From Uliginosibacterium sp036017065 (lineage in GTDB: Bacteria > Pseudomonadota > Gammaproteobacteria > Burkholderiales > Rhodocyclaceae): a stretch of DNA of 64,000 bases. Below the pieces are notes generated by a model. It was not told where the DNA came from and did no database searches. It was given only the letters and a program-made list of their open reading frames with translations. Within the stretch, counting starts at the first letter, position 1. Each line of letters begins with the position of its first letter. Location of the stretch: contig NZ_JAYXHR010000001.1 in assembly GCF_036017065.1 (NCBI RefSeq), forward strand, positions 1,550,001-1,614,000, given 5' to 3'. Made by a program: the position numbers and the translations under genes. This document shows positions 52,010 to 60,076 of the stretch, one piece after another.

Positions 52010-52858
52010 TCAGGCGGCTTTCTTGGCCAGCGCGAACTCGGGCAGGAAGATGTCGTCTGCGCGGCCCCACTGGAAGTCGGTGAGCAGCTGGCGCAAGCGC
52101 GTTTCGGTCTTGGCCAGATTGATGTAGTGACGGAAACGCGTCTTGGCGGAAGCCTGCGTCACCCTGGGTTGTTCGTGGTCGATCTCCCAGGGGTGGAAAT
52201 AGAAGATGGCCGGACGACCCTCGATACGGTTGAAGCGCTCGATCATCCAGCGCGACATGCCGTAAGGCAGCAGGCGGAAGTAGCCGCCACCGCCAGCCGG
52301 CCAGTTGCGGCCCGCAGCGCGCACCGTGGTGATCGGCAGTTCGATCAGGCCGTTCTCCATCTGGTAGGCAAAGCGCGGCGCGTCCGGCATGCCGTAGTGG
52401 TCGTGCACGACCGGGTAGACGCTGGAGCTGTACGCATAGCCCGCCTCACGCAGGCAATCGTGCGCCCAGGGATTGGTCTTGCCGAAGGAGAAGCTCGGCG
52501 CGCGATAGCCACGCACTTCGACGCCACCGATGTCCTCCAGCACCGCCTTGGCCAGCTGCACGTCGGCGAGGAATGCACCGCGCGACTGGTCGGAAGCACG
52601 CTCGTGGCCGTAACCGTGGCTGGCCAGCTCATGCCCTTCCATGACGATCAGGCGGATCAGCTTCGGATGACGCTCGGCAATCCAGCCCAGGGTGAAGAAG
52701 GTGGCCTTGGCGCCGTATTCGTGCAGCATGGCGAGGATCAGCTCCATGTTGCGCTCGATGCGGCATGGCACCTTGTCCCAGTCGTTGCGCGGGAAGTGCG
52801 GCGCCAGGGCAGAGACCTGGAAATAGTCTTCGACGTCGATGGTGAGTGCGTTGTTCAT
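52010..52858 (-). CDS. XrtA system polysaccharide deacetylase (TIGR03006-like)
   Basis: 282 residues. The NodB fold begins at once with MNNALTIDVEDYFQVSALAP, the mark of the exosortase-linked deacetylases, then ATFFTLGWIAERHPKLI, the metal site HELASHGYGHERA, and YRAPSFSFGKTNPWA. The C-terminal IFYFHPWEIDHEQPRV holds the last conserved His. It probably deacetylates amino sugars of the exopolymer in the cytoplasm or periplasm; no signal peptide is visible. It is located between the ATPase and FemAB genes. Confidence 0.93.
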   Translation of the reverse strand: MNNALTIDVEDYFQVSALAPHFPRNDWDKVPCRIERNMELILAMLHEYGAKATFFTLGWIAERHPKLIRLIVMEGHELASHGYGHERASDQSRGAFLADVQLAKAVLEDIGGVEVRGYRAPSFSFGKTNPWAHDCLREAGYAYSSSVYPVVHDHYGMPDAPRFAYQMENGLIELPITTVRAAGRNWPAGGGGYFRLLPYGMSRWMIERFNRIEGRPAIFYFHPWEIDHEQPRVTQASAKTRFRHYINLAKTETRLRQLLTDFQWGRADDIFLPEFALAKKAA

Positions 52859-52908
52859 GATCGGACGTTGAATGCGTTGAGTCGTGGCGTTGGATCGATA
52901 TGGATGGA

Positions 52909-54009
52909 TCAGCTGCCGCTGGCGGTCTTCTTGCCGTCGCCGCCGATGGCTCGTGGCGCCACGGGCGCGGGACGCGGCGCCGCTTGCTGCAACAACCCGG
53001 CGAAGGCCGCGAAGGCTGTTTCCAGCCGTGCGATGCGTTCTTCAAGACGTGAAGCCTGGAAGCCCGCCGCCACGTCGCCCAGGGCTTTCAGCGTAGACGG
53101 GTCAGTCGGCAGACCCGGCAACGCGGCCAGCGAAGCCTGCAGTGCACTGAGGTCGGCGCGCGAAGCCACTGGGGCTACCGCCGCCGGGCCACGCGAAGCG
53201 CCCTCCTCGCGGATCTCGCGCACCACCTCCTCCACATGACCTTCGGTCAGGACATGGCGCTCGGCCAGGAAGGCGGCCAGCAGCAGGCGATCGCAGGTGG
53301 TGTTGATCCGGCGCGGCACCCCGCCGGAAAAGGTATGGATCGCGGCATGCGCAGACGGTTCGATGCGCGGATCGCCCCGCCAGCCGACATGCTTCAGGCG
53401 GTGTTCGATGTAGGCCCGGGTTTCGTCCGCGTCCATCGGCCCGAGGTGGTACGAGGCGATGACCCGCTGCCGCAACTGCTGCATGTGCGGGCTCTGCATG
53501 GTCTCGCGGAATTCAGGTTGACCGACCAGGAAGCTCTGCAGGAGGGCATGGTCTTCGAGCTGGAAATTCGACAGCATGCGTAGCTCCTCCACCGCCTGTG
53601 GCGTGAGGTTCTGCGCCTCGTCCACTATCAGCAGGGCACGCTTGCCGGACGCCGTCACCGATACCAGGAAACCCTCCAGCGCCAGTAGGAGATCGGCCTT
53701 CTCGACGCCCTTGGCCGGGATGCCGAAGGCCGCGGCCACCAGGCGCAAGATGTCATCGGCATCAATCTGCGTGCTGACCAGATGCGCCGCCACGACCGAT
53801 GCCTGATCCAGCTTCTGCAACAGGCTGCGTACCAGGGTGGTCTTCCCCGCACCGACCTCGCCCGTGATGACGATGAAGCCTTCGTTCTGATGCAACCCGT
53901 ATTCCAGGTACGCCATGGCCCGACGGTGACCGCGACTGCCGTAGTAGAAACTCGGGTCGGGGTTGAGCTGGAACGGTTTGGCGCTGAAGCCGTAGAAGGA
54001 CTCGTACAT
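52909..54009 (-). CDS. XrtA/PEP-CTERM system-associated ATPase (ExeA/GspA-like)
   Basis: 366 residues. It opens MYESFYGFSAKPFQLNPDPS, as in ExeA-type AAA ATPases. Walker A is GEVGAGKTT at 50-58, Walker B is RALLIVDEAQNLTP, and FSGGVPRRINTTCDRLLL supplies the arginine-rich sensor. A C-terminal ~100-residue Ala/Arg-rich helical tail is less conserved. ExeA relatives use ATP to help secretion machines cross peptidoglycan; here export of polymer or PEP-CTERM proteins is a likely role. Nine bases separate its start from the next gene upstream. Confidence 0.9.
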   Translation of the reverse strand: MYESFYGFSAKPFQLNPDPSFYYGSRGHRRAMAYLEYGLHQNEGFIVITGEVGAGKTTLVRSLLQKLDQASVVAAHLVSTQIDADDILRLVAAAFGIPAKGVEKADLLLALEGFLVSVTASGKRALLIVDEAQNLTPQAVEELRMLSNFQLEDHALLQSFLVGQPEFRETMQSPHMQQLRQRVIASYHLGPMDADETRAYIEHRLKHVGWRGDPRIEPSAHAAIHTFSGGVPRRINTTCDRLLLAAFLAERHVLTEGHVEEVVREIREEGASRGPAAVAPVASRADLSALQASLAALPGLPTDPSTLKALGDVAAGFQASRLEERIARLETAFAAFAGLLQQAAPRPAPVAPRAIGGDGKKTASGS

Positions 54010-54017
54010 GACTCGCC

Positions 54018-55580
54018 TCAGAAGCGGTATGCCAGGAACGCGGACACCGCATTCTCGGTGTATGTCGCGCTGCCGCTGGAATTCGAACGGCGGTACTGCA
54101 AGCCACCGTTGGAGTGGGAACCGAACGTGGTGTTCAGCCCCAGCGTGACATCCTTTTGCTGCCGGGATGTATCCGGCGATCCACTGTTACTACCCTCTGA
54201 ATCGGTATAGGTAAGACCGGCGTTGACGCTGGTCCGTGGCGAAAGGCGGGTATTCCAGCCCACGAAGGCCACGTAGTCGATCACCCTGCCGTAACGCGAG
54301 AAATCATCGCTCACGGCGCTCAGCGCCTGATTGAAGAAAGTGTCCCGCTGCAGGCGACTGAGGCTCAGGCTGAAGTCGTTGCGTAGCCCGCTTGCCACCA
54401 GGGTGATCCGTCCGACCCGGTTGATCGTGCGCGTACTGCTCAGGCCGCCCAGCTGCGCGGCATTCTGTGGGGTAATGCCCTGCAAGGCGAGACGGAGGAT
54501 GGCGACCTGGCGACGCTGCGTCACGTCGGGAATCTGCGACTCCAGCAGCCGTTCCTCCTGCTCCAGCAGCAGGAAGTAGCTGGAGCCTCCGTTGATCGCA
54601 TCCGAATTGGAACTCACATCGCGCGAGAAATGCATGTCCACGCTGCTGCGCGGGCGACGATGGGAGAAGCGGATGTTGTAGCCGGTCCCGAAGAAGCGAT
54701 CCTCCGCTTCTGCTGAAAACAGCGTCCGCTCACTGGGCCGCCATTCGACACCGCCGCCCCAGTTCGTATAGCTTTCCTGATCCCGCGAGGTGAAGTTGTT
54801 GCGCTCCTGCCCGCCGAACAGGCGCAGCTTGAGGGAGCCGCTCACCGTGTACACGAACGCGGCACGCAAGCGCGCCATCGACTGGTCACGGCCACGGTCG
54901 TACTCGTTGGAAGAGCCCAGACCCACCAGTTCCCAGCCCGCCCGTCCCCACGCAGATCCATTGCGCAGTGCGAGTGTCCAGTCATGGGTGAGCCGGGTGT
55001 CGTAGGCGCTGGTATCCGCACCGGAATATCCCAGGCGATAGCGCGCCTCCCCGGTGCCACTCGAACCGAGACGCCAGTAAGCCCGCGGGGTGATCGACAA
55101 GCTGTAGTACTGGGCGGAATTCTCGTTCGTATTGATGCCATCGGGCGAGGATGCGCCGAAACTCGACAGGACTTCCTGTGATGCCCGTGCATCGGCATCG
55201 ACAAACAGCGTGTCTTCGATCGCCTCGACCGTCCCGCCGCCGAACAGATCCAGATTGGTATTGTTCGAGTCAGTGTCGGTCGTGTGGTAGTAGCTGTTGA
55301 GCCGCGCGTTCAGGTTGCCACGTACGCGTGCACTGCGTCCCGACAGACTGACGCCGGGCGCCACCTCGGTGACCCAGTCGGACTCGGGATTGGTACCCGA
55401 CAGCCGAACGTTATCGGTGAACGCTTCGCGAACCCGCACATCCGCCCCCAGGCGCCACGACTGGGCCGCTACAAAAGTGGGGGTTGCGGTCAGCATCGCA
55501 ATGCAAAGCAACCGCAGCCGGGGCGACGGTCGGGCAGCAGCCGGTCGGCGATGACGCTTAGCGCGCCGACGCATTGCCAT
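54018..55580 (-). CDS. PEP-CTERM system-associated outer-membrane beta-barrel protein (TIGR03016-like)
   Basis: 520 residues from the ATG at 55580; a second ATG at 55574 is equally possible. A signal peptide follows a long basic start (LRLLCIAMLTATPTFVAA-QSW). The body alternates polar and hydrophobic residues with frequent aromatic strand ends (VREAFTDNVRLSG, SYYHTTDTDSNNT, FGGQERNNFTSR, SAFLAYRF at the end), as in a large outer-membrane barrel. The final F is typical of Bam substrates. It may be the exporter pore or an anchoring partner. The gene overlaps the tyrosine-kinase gene by 23 bp. Confidence 0.87.
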   Translation of the reverse strand: MAMRRRAKRHRRPAAARPSPRLRLLCIAMLTATPTFVAAQSWRLGADVRVREAFTDNVRLSGTNPESDWVTEVAPGVSLSGRSARVRGNLNARLNSYYHTTDTDSNNTNLDLFGGGTVEAIEDTLFVDADARASQEVLSSFGASSPDGINTNENSAQYYSLSITPRAYWRLGSSGTGEARYRLGYSGADTSAYDTRLTHDWTLALRNGSAWGRAGWELVGLGSSNEYDRGRDQSMARLRAAFVYTVSGSLKLRLFGGQERNNFTSRDQESYTNWGGGVEWRPSERTLFSAEAEDRFFGTGYNIRFSHRRPRSSVDMHFSRDVSSNSDAINGGSSYFLLLEQEERLLESQIPDVTQRRQVAILRLALQGITPQNAAQLGGLSSTRTINRVGRITLVASGLRNDFSLSLSRLQRDTFFNQALSAVSDDFSRYGRVIDYVAFVGWNTRLSPRTSVNAGLTYTDSEGSNSGSPDTSRQQKDVTLGLNTTFGSHSNGGLQYRRSNSSGSATYTENAVSAFLAYRF

Positions 55581-56493
55581 AGCCGTATGGCGTGTAATAC
55601 CCGTAAGCCCCCGCCCCGGCATCGCGCAACTTGTTGAGCAGCATCAGGCGGATCGGACAGGCTTCGATGGTCGCGAGAGCCTGCTTCACCATCGCATGCG
55701 TGGTGCGCGCGGCCTCCACGACCATGACGACCTGCCCCATGTGGGTGGCCAGTACGCGCGCTTCGGTGGTCGCCAACAGGGGCGGCGAATCGAAGATCAC
55801 GATACGGTCGTGATAGCGGGTCGCGATCTGGTCGAGCAGACCGACCATCGCGTCGCTGGCGAGGAACTCGGTCGCGCGCTGGTGCGGGACGCCAGCCGGC
55901 AGCAAGGTGAGCTTGTCGATATTGGTCCGCAACAGCACCTCGCCCAGATCCTGGCCGGGGTTGAGCAGGACGTCCATCAAACCAGGCGCCGGCGGCAGGC
56001 CGAGATGGTTGAGCACCGATGGCCGCGACACGTCGGCATCCACCAGCAGCACGGTGTGGTCGAGCTCCATCGCCATGCTGATGGCTAGGTTGATCGAGCT
56101 GAAGCTCTTGCCCTCGCCCGGCACCGAACTGGTCACCATGATGAGGTTGGCATGTTTGCCGGCAACGCCACCGTCGATGTTTTTCAGGATGGGCCGCTTG
56201 ATGACGCGGAACTCTTCCGAAATGATCGAACGGGAGTTGTTCGGGGTCACGAAGCCCTGCATTTCAAGGCGGGTGAGATCGATGTTGACGCGCTTGCTCT
56301 GACCAGCATCGTCCACCGGCCATTGAGGCGGCGCGACCTTCGCCACGGGCGCCGCAGGTGGCGGCGTCTGCACAACCGGAGCCGGCTGAGAGGGCTGCGC
56401 TTCGGCTGGCTGAGGGACGGAAACCGCCGGCACATCTACGCCAGCTTTCTTCAGTTGGTCGAGCCGTTCAACGGCTTTTTCGATGATGCTCAT
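55558..56493 (-). CDS. XrtA-associated tyrosine autokinase (BY-kinase)
   Basis: 311 residues. The P-loop is SSVPGEGKS at 122-130, Walker A' is VLLVDADVSRPS at about 149-160, and a Walker-B-like IVIFDSPPLL follows. The C-terminus is a tyrosine cluster (AGAYGYYTPYGYG), the autophosphorylation tail of Wzc/CapB-type BY-kinases. A Pro/Gln-rich segment (about 22-60) links the N-terminal helix to the kinase. It controls polymer length together with the chain-length protein, whose gene lies seven bases upstream. Confidence 0.93.
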   Translation of the reverse strand: MSIIEKAVERLDQLKKAGVDVPAVSVPQPAEAQPSQPAPVVQTPPPAAPVAKVAPPQWPVDDAGQSKRVNIDLTRLEMQGFVTPNNSRSIISEEFRVIKRPILKNIDGGVAGKHANLIMVTSSVPGEGKSFSSINLAISMAMELDHTVLLVDADVSRPSVLNHLGLPPAPGLMDVLLNPGQDLGEVLLRTNIDKLTLLPAGVPHQRATEFLASDAMVGLLDQIATRYHDRIVIFDSPPLLATTEARVLATHMGQVVMVVEAARTTHAMVKQALATIEACPIRLMLLNKLRDAGAGAYGYYTPYGYGNASAR

Positions 56494-56500
56494 GCTGTCC

Positions 56501-58051
56501 TCACGCGCGTCCCATCCAGGCCGCCAGCCCCATCACGGCACCAAAGGCACCTATGTATGTGGCGACGGCCCCGAGGAAGGCGTATTTTTTCCGGAGATCG
56601 GCGCGCTTGCGGTCGGGAGTACGGTTAAGCGAGATTGATCCGAGGATCGGCAAACCCGTGGTTTCGCGAAGCGAGCGACTGTCGTGGAACGAAGGCCTGA
56701 CCTGACTGATCAGGAAGCAGAGACCTGCCCCCAGGATCAACGCCAGGATTCCGACTGCAGGCAACAGCAGCATCCGGTTGGGTGCCGACGGCTTGCTGGG
56801 CACGCTGGGCGGATCGACCAGCCGGAATTCGGCCACGCCGGACGTTGCCTGCATCTCCACGGAAAGATTGGCGGATTCGCGACGGGAAACCAGGGTTTCG
56901 TAGTTGCGCTTGTGAACCTCGTAGTCCCGGTTCAGCTGCGCAAACTCCTGCTCGATCTGCGGTCCCAGCTTCACCATCTGCTGGATCTGCGCCAGCCGGG
57001 CGTCATATTCCGCGACCCGGGTCTGCAGCGAAGCAACGGCGGCCTCGGACTCTGCCAGGGACAGTTTCATCTGTTGGTAAACAGGATTGGTCTGCGTACT
57101 GATCGTCGAGCTGCCCGGCTTGCGACGTGCCTTGACCTCTTCGGCGCGCTGCGCCTCCAGCGAGGCCAGGACCTTGCGAGTGCCGACAACATCGGGGTGA
57201 AGCTCGGTATAGCTGCGCAGCAACTCGTCCAGCGACTTCTTCAGTGCCTCGATACGCCCATCGAGCTCCGGGATGGAAATGCCGGAAGTGCTGGGTGATG
57301 CATTCTCGGGCAACAGGACAGGCTCCTCGCCAACAAGTTGCCGCTTGAGTGCATCGCGTGAGTTCTCTGCCTCGCGCAACTGCAGGCGCGACTGACGCAA
57401 GGCCACTGTCACCTCGCCGATCTGCGCGAGGGAGTCCTTGCCGGATTCACCAAGCAGCGCTAGGTTTTTGAGGCGGAAATCCTTCAGACGCGTCTCGGCC
57501 TCATCCAGTTTCTGCTCGTAGTTCTTGATCTGCTCTTCGATGAAACGGCGGGCGCTGTCGGTGTCCTTGCGCTTGTCGCCCAAACCGGACTCCACGAAGA
57601 TCGACACCAGGCTCTGGACGACGCGCTTGGCCCGATCGGCCTGGCCGTCCATGAAGCTCAGCGTGTACAGGTTGTCGCGCCCGGTTCCCTGGATGCGGAC
57701 CCGCTTGGTGACGTCGGCAATCAGCGCCTCGCGCTCGACCGGCGTGCGCACCGCCAGATCCAGGTCCGCCATGCGGATGAGTTTCTCGACATTGGGACGA
57801 CTGACCAGCGTCTTGGTCAGCATATTCACTTGCTGGTTCACATCAGTAGGAACCGCAAGACCAGCCATCAGCGGCGCCAGCACGGATTGCGTATCGACGT
57901 AGATGCGCGCAGAAGCCTCGTACTTGTCGGGCAGCATGTAGATGACCACGGCACCTACCGCACCAATCACCCAGGCGAGGGCCAACCCCCACCAGCGGTA
58001 AGCCCACATGGCACGCAAATGGGTCATCAACTGACGCAGCAACTCATCCAT
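56501..58051 (-). CDS. XrtA system polysaccharide chain-length determinant protein (Wzz-like)
   Basis: 516 residues. Two membrane segments bracket a large periplasmic part: GLALAWVIGAVGAVVIYML near the N-terminus and MLLLPAVGILALILGAGLCF near residue 430, just after the Pro-rich VDPPSVPSKPSAPNR. The periplasmic part is coiled-coil rich (QIKNYEQKLDEAETRLKDFR; LEAQRAEEVKARRK). An extra C-terminal hydrophobic segment (FLGAVATYIGAFGAVMGLAA) ends the protein. It lacks its own kinase domain and should work with the separate tyrosine kinase. Confidence 0.92.
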   Translation of the reverse strand: MDELLRQLMTHLRAMWAYRWWGLALAWVIGAVGAVVIYMLPDKYEASARIYVDTQSVLAPLMAGLAVPTDVNQQVNMLTKTLVSRPNVEKLIRMADLDLAVRTPVEREALIADVTKRVRIQGTGRDNLYTLSFMDGQADRAKRVVQSLVSIFVESGLGDKRKDTDSARRFIEEQIKNYEQKLDEAETRLKDFRLKNLALLGESGKDSLAQIGEVTVALRQSRLQLREAENSRDALKRQLVGEEPVLLPENASPSTSGISIPELDGRIEALKKSLDELLRSYTELHPDVVGTRKVLASLEAQRAEEVKARRKPGSSTISTQTNPVYQQMKLSLAESEAAVASLQTRVAEYDARLAQIQQMVKLGPQIEQEFAQLNRDYEVHKRNYETLVSRRESANLSVEMQATSGVAEFRLVDPPSVPSKPSAPNRMLLLPAVGILALILGAGLCFLISQVRPSFHDSRSLRETTGLPILGSISLNRTPDRKRADLRKKYAFLGAVATYIGAFGAVMGLAAWMGRA

Positions 58052-58080
58052 CGTCGTATCCGGTTTCTTTCAGGCGGGCT

Positions 58081-58134
58081 GGACGGAAGATGCCGTCCGG
58101 CGGAAGAACACGTGCCGACGCGAGCGCCGGCACG
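58081..58134 (-). other. Two small hairpins in the 92-bp gap between export and chain-length genes
   Basis: GGACGG (58081-58086) pairs with CCGTCC (58093-58098), and CGTGCCG (58111-58117) with CGGCACG (58128-58134). This is the widest gap inside the long operon. Neither hairpin is followed by a T run on the minus strand, so mRNA processing or partial attenuation is only a possibility. Confidence 0.35.
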
Positions 58135-58143
58135 CAGGAGGGA

Positions 58144-58761
58144 TCAGAACCAGCTTTGCGGAATGACCAGTACGTCACCCGGTTTGACTTCGACGTTGGC
58201 GGACACGTCGCCACTCTTCAGGAGGTCCTTCAGGCGGACGGCGTACTGCTTGGTGCCTTCTGACGTGCGCAGGATGCTCGCACCGTTGCCATTGGCAAAA
58301 TCGGTGATGCCACCGACGGCGATCATCACATCGAGCAGGGTCATGTTCTGGCGGTACGGCAGGGTCTGCGGCTTAGCAGCCTCGCCGATGACGCGGATCT
58401 GCTCGCTGTAGGGACCAACGAAGTTGGTGACGATGACGGTCACCACCGGATCGCGGATGTACTTGGCCAGCGCCTTCTCGATATCACGCGCCAAGCTGAC
58501 GGCATCCTTGCCGATAGCCGGCAGATCCTCCACCAGCGGAGCCGTGATCTTGCCGTCCGGGCGCACCGGAACCGCCATGGAGAGTTCAGGGTTGCGCCAG
58601 ACCATGATGTTGACCGAATCGCCCGGCCCGATCACGTAGTTGTAATCGGGCGACGATGCCTTGGCGGGCGCGGGCGGATAGGACGAACTTGCGCAACCTA
58701 CAAGCATGATCAGCAGCAAGGCCACAAATGCACTACGGCCGGACAAGTTGAGTGATTTCAT
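58144..58761 (-). CDS. XrtA system exopolysaccharide export lipoprotein (Wza/EpsE-like)
   Basis: 205 residues from the ATG at 58761 (MKSLNLSGRS), with GGAG upstream; longer in-frame starts lie in the leader. The lipobox is LLIMLVGC. The export domain begins YNYVIGPGDSVNIMVWRNPE and continues VPVRPDGKITAPLVEDLPA, the Poly_export signature; a SLBB-type repeat follows (IRVIGEAAKPQTLPY, MTLLDVMIAVGG). It forms the periplasmic and outer-membrane conduit for the polymer. First gene of the long minus-strand XrtA operon. Confidence 0.93.
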   Translation of the reverse strand: MKSLNLSGRSAFVALLLIMLVGCASSSYPPAPAKASSPDYNYVIGPGDSVNIMVWRNPELSMAVPVRPDGKITAPLVEDLPAIGKDAVSLARDIEKALAKYIRDPVVTVIVTNFVGPYSEQIRVIGEAAKPQTLPYRQNMTLLDVMIAVGGITDFANGNGASILRTSEGTKQYAVRLKDLLKSGDVSANVEVKPGDVLVIPQSWF

Positions 58762-58893
58762 TTCGAGGGGCTCCTGCAACGCCGGTTCCGCGGCGCAATA
58801 AACCTTACGGATGGTAATCAAACGCACCTCGGGCGGCTGGAAATACCGCACAGCGTGCCGCACACGACAACTCATGTCATCACTGCGGACGGT

Positions 58894-58921
58894 ATGTTAC
58901 CCGCTGATATTCCACAAACAA
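58894..58921 (-). promoter_or_regulatory. Candidate sigma-70 promoter of the XrtA operon
   Basis: On the minus strand TTGTTT (58916-58921) and TAACAT (58894-58899) are 16 bp apart, about 130 bp before the export-lipoprotein start. The -35 matches 3 of 6 and the -10 matches 4 of 6. No sigma-54 site with workable spacing was found here. Confidence 0.35.
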
Positions 58922-58962
58922 TCTGTCCGCAAGGACAGGACGTCCGCCGAAAATACCAAAAC

Positions 58963-58990
58963 AAAAAGGAACGCCGAAGCGTTCCTTTTT
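58963..58990 (-). terminator. Terminator of the PEP-CTERM gene
   Basis: A 12-bp perfect stem, AAAAAGGAACGC and GCGTTCCTTTTT, with loop CGAA and a T run on the minus strand. It begins 18 bp after the PEP-CTERM stop and separates that gene from the export operon. Confidence 0.9.
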
Positions 58991-59007
58991 GCTGAAGCAG
59001 AATCTAC

Positions 59008-59859
59008 TTAAGCAGACTTGCGACGACGCAACGCACCCAGACCCAGCAGGCCCAGACCGGCCAGAGCCAGGGAACCCGGCTCGGGGATCAGGCTGGCATC
59101 AGCTTGAGCGGTTTGACGCAGGGCGAATTGGTACGTGCCCGGGCCAAGGGTGTAATTGGCCGACAGGAAGCCGAGGTCATCACCACCGGCGCTGTACTCG
59201 TCGATGGTGCTATCCACGCCAACCACCAGATCGATTGCTTCGAGGTCGATGACCTTGGTGGCGCCTTGGCGGACTTCCAGGCTCCAGGCCAGGCTGGCCA
59301 GCACGCTGGTCTTCGGCTGATCCAGGTCGACACGAATGAAGTAGTCGTACAGGAAGCTCAGGTTGAAGGTCAGCGAGTCAGTCAGCGTCAGCGTGGCAAA
59401 GCCGGTCACGCCAGTGTTGGTCTGGGACGAGCCATCGCCGTTACTGTCCAGAACGACGGTTGCGTCGGTCAGGGCGCGAGCACCGGCAGCGGTACGGGCA
59501 TCGCCATCACGCTCGGCGTAGGAACCGGCGTAGTACAGGTCGCCAGGGTTGGTGGTGTAAGCCACACCAGGATTGTAGGATGCGCCGTCTGCACCGATGA
59601 CCGACAGTTCAGACAGGAACGAACCCGGGCCAGCGACCGCTTCCGGCGTAGCATCAACGGCGCCGTTCAGCTTGGCGCTGGAGTCGATGTTGTTGGTGAA
59701 GTTCAGCGCAGCCAGCGAACCACTGACAACGTTGATCTTGAAGTCGGTCACGTTCAGGTAAGCGGTGGCCACGGCGGCAGCGTTGGCAGCGGAGGCGCCG
59801 AAGGCACCCACCACGCCGACTGCGCACACGGCGGCAATCTTCTTCATTGCAAATTTCAT
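59008..59859 (-). CDS. PEP-CTERM sorting-signal protein (exosortase A substrate)
   Basis: 283 residues from the ATG at 59859, with AAGGAG eight bases upstream; the longer open frame is leader sequence. A signal peptide (MKKIAAVCAVGVVGAFGASA-ANA) is followed by a Ser/Thr/Asn/Asp-rich, beta-type body with no cysteine in the mature part. The C-terminus is the complete sorting signal: PEPGS, hydrophobic LALAGLGLLGLGAL, then RRRKSA. It should be cut by XrtA and anchored or released as part of the floc or biofilm matrix. It has its own sigma-54-type promoter and terminator. Confidence 0.95.
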   Translation of the reverse strand: MKFAMKKIAAVCAVGVVGAFGASAANAAAVATAYLNVTDFKINVVSGSLAALNFTNNIDSSAKLNGAVDATPEAVAGPGSFLSELSVIGADGASYNPGVAYTTNPGDLYYAGSYAERDGDARTAAGARALTDATVVLDSNGDGSSQTNTGVTGFATLTLTDSLTFNLSFLYDYFIRVDLDQPKTSVLASLAWSLEVRQGATKVIDLEAIDLVVGVDSTIDEYSAGGDDLGFLSANYTLGPGTYQFALRQTAQADASLIPEPGSLALAGLGLLGLGALRRRKSA

Positions 59860-59903
59860 CGTAAATCTCCTTGGAAGCAAAGCTATTGAGGCGAGCTCCT
59901 TTA

Positions 59904-59919
59904 AGCAACCCACGTGCCA
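59904..59919 (-). promoter_or_regulatory. Consensus sigma-54 (-24/-12) promoter of the PEP-CTERM gene
   Basis: On the minus strand the site reads TGGCACGTGGGTTGCT, an exact match to TGGCACG-N4-TTGCW. The predicted start near 59893 gives a 34-base leader before the PEP-CTERM ATG. In Zoogloea, RpoN and the PrsK/PrsR two-component pair are known to drive PEP-CTERM genes, so the same control is likely here. Confidence 0.9.
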
Positions 59920-60076
59920 CAAGAATAACCAATTGATTTTTAAATAAAAAAACACGGTCGCCGGATAGCGTGCCGGACGGTTGTAAAGCATCTCGACACC
60001 GGACAACCACTGCTTGACGGCGTCACGGGGCACCGCGCAAAGTGGCGGCCCATCGTCTTTGGCTGCAAACGGTCAC

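Noticed and set aside
58775..58790. A sigma-54-like sequence (minus strand CGGAACCGGCGTTGCA) just before the export-lipoprotein gene
   Set aside because: The -24 half matches only 4 of 7 and the predicted start is three bases before the ATG, leaving no room for a ribosome site.
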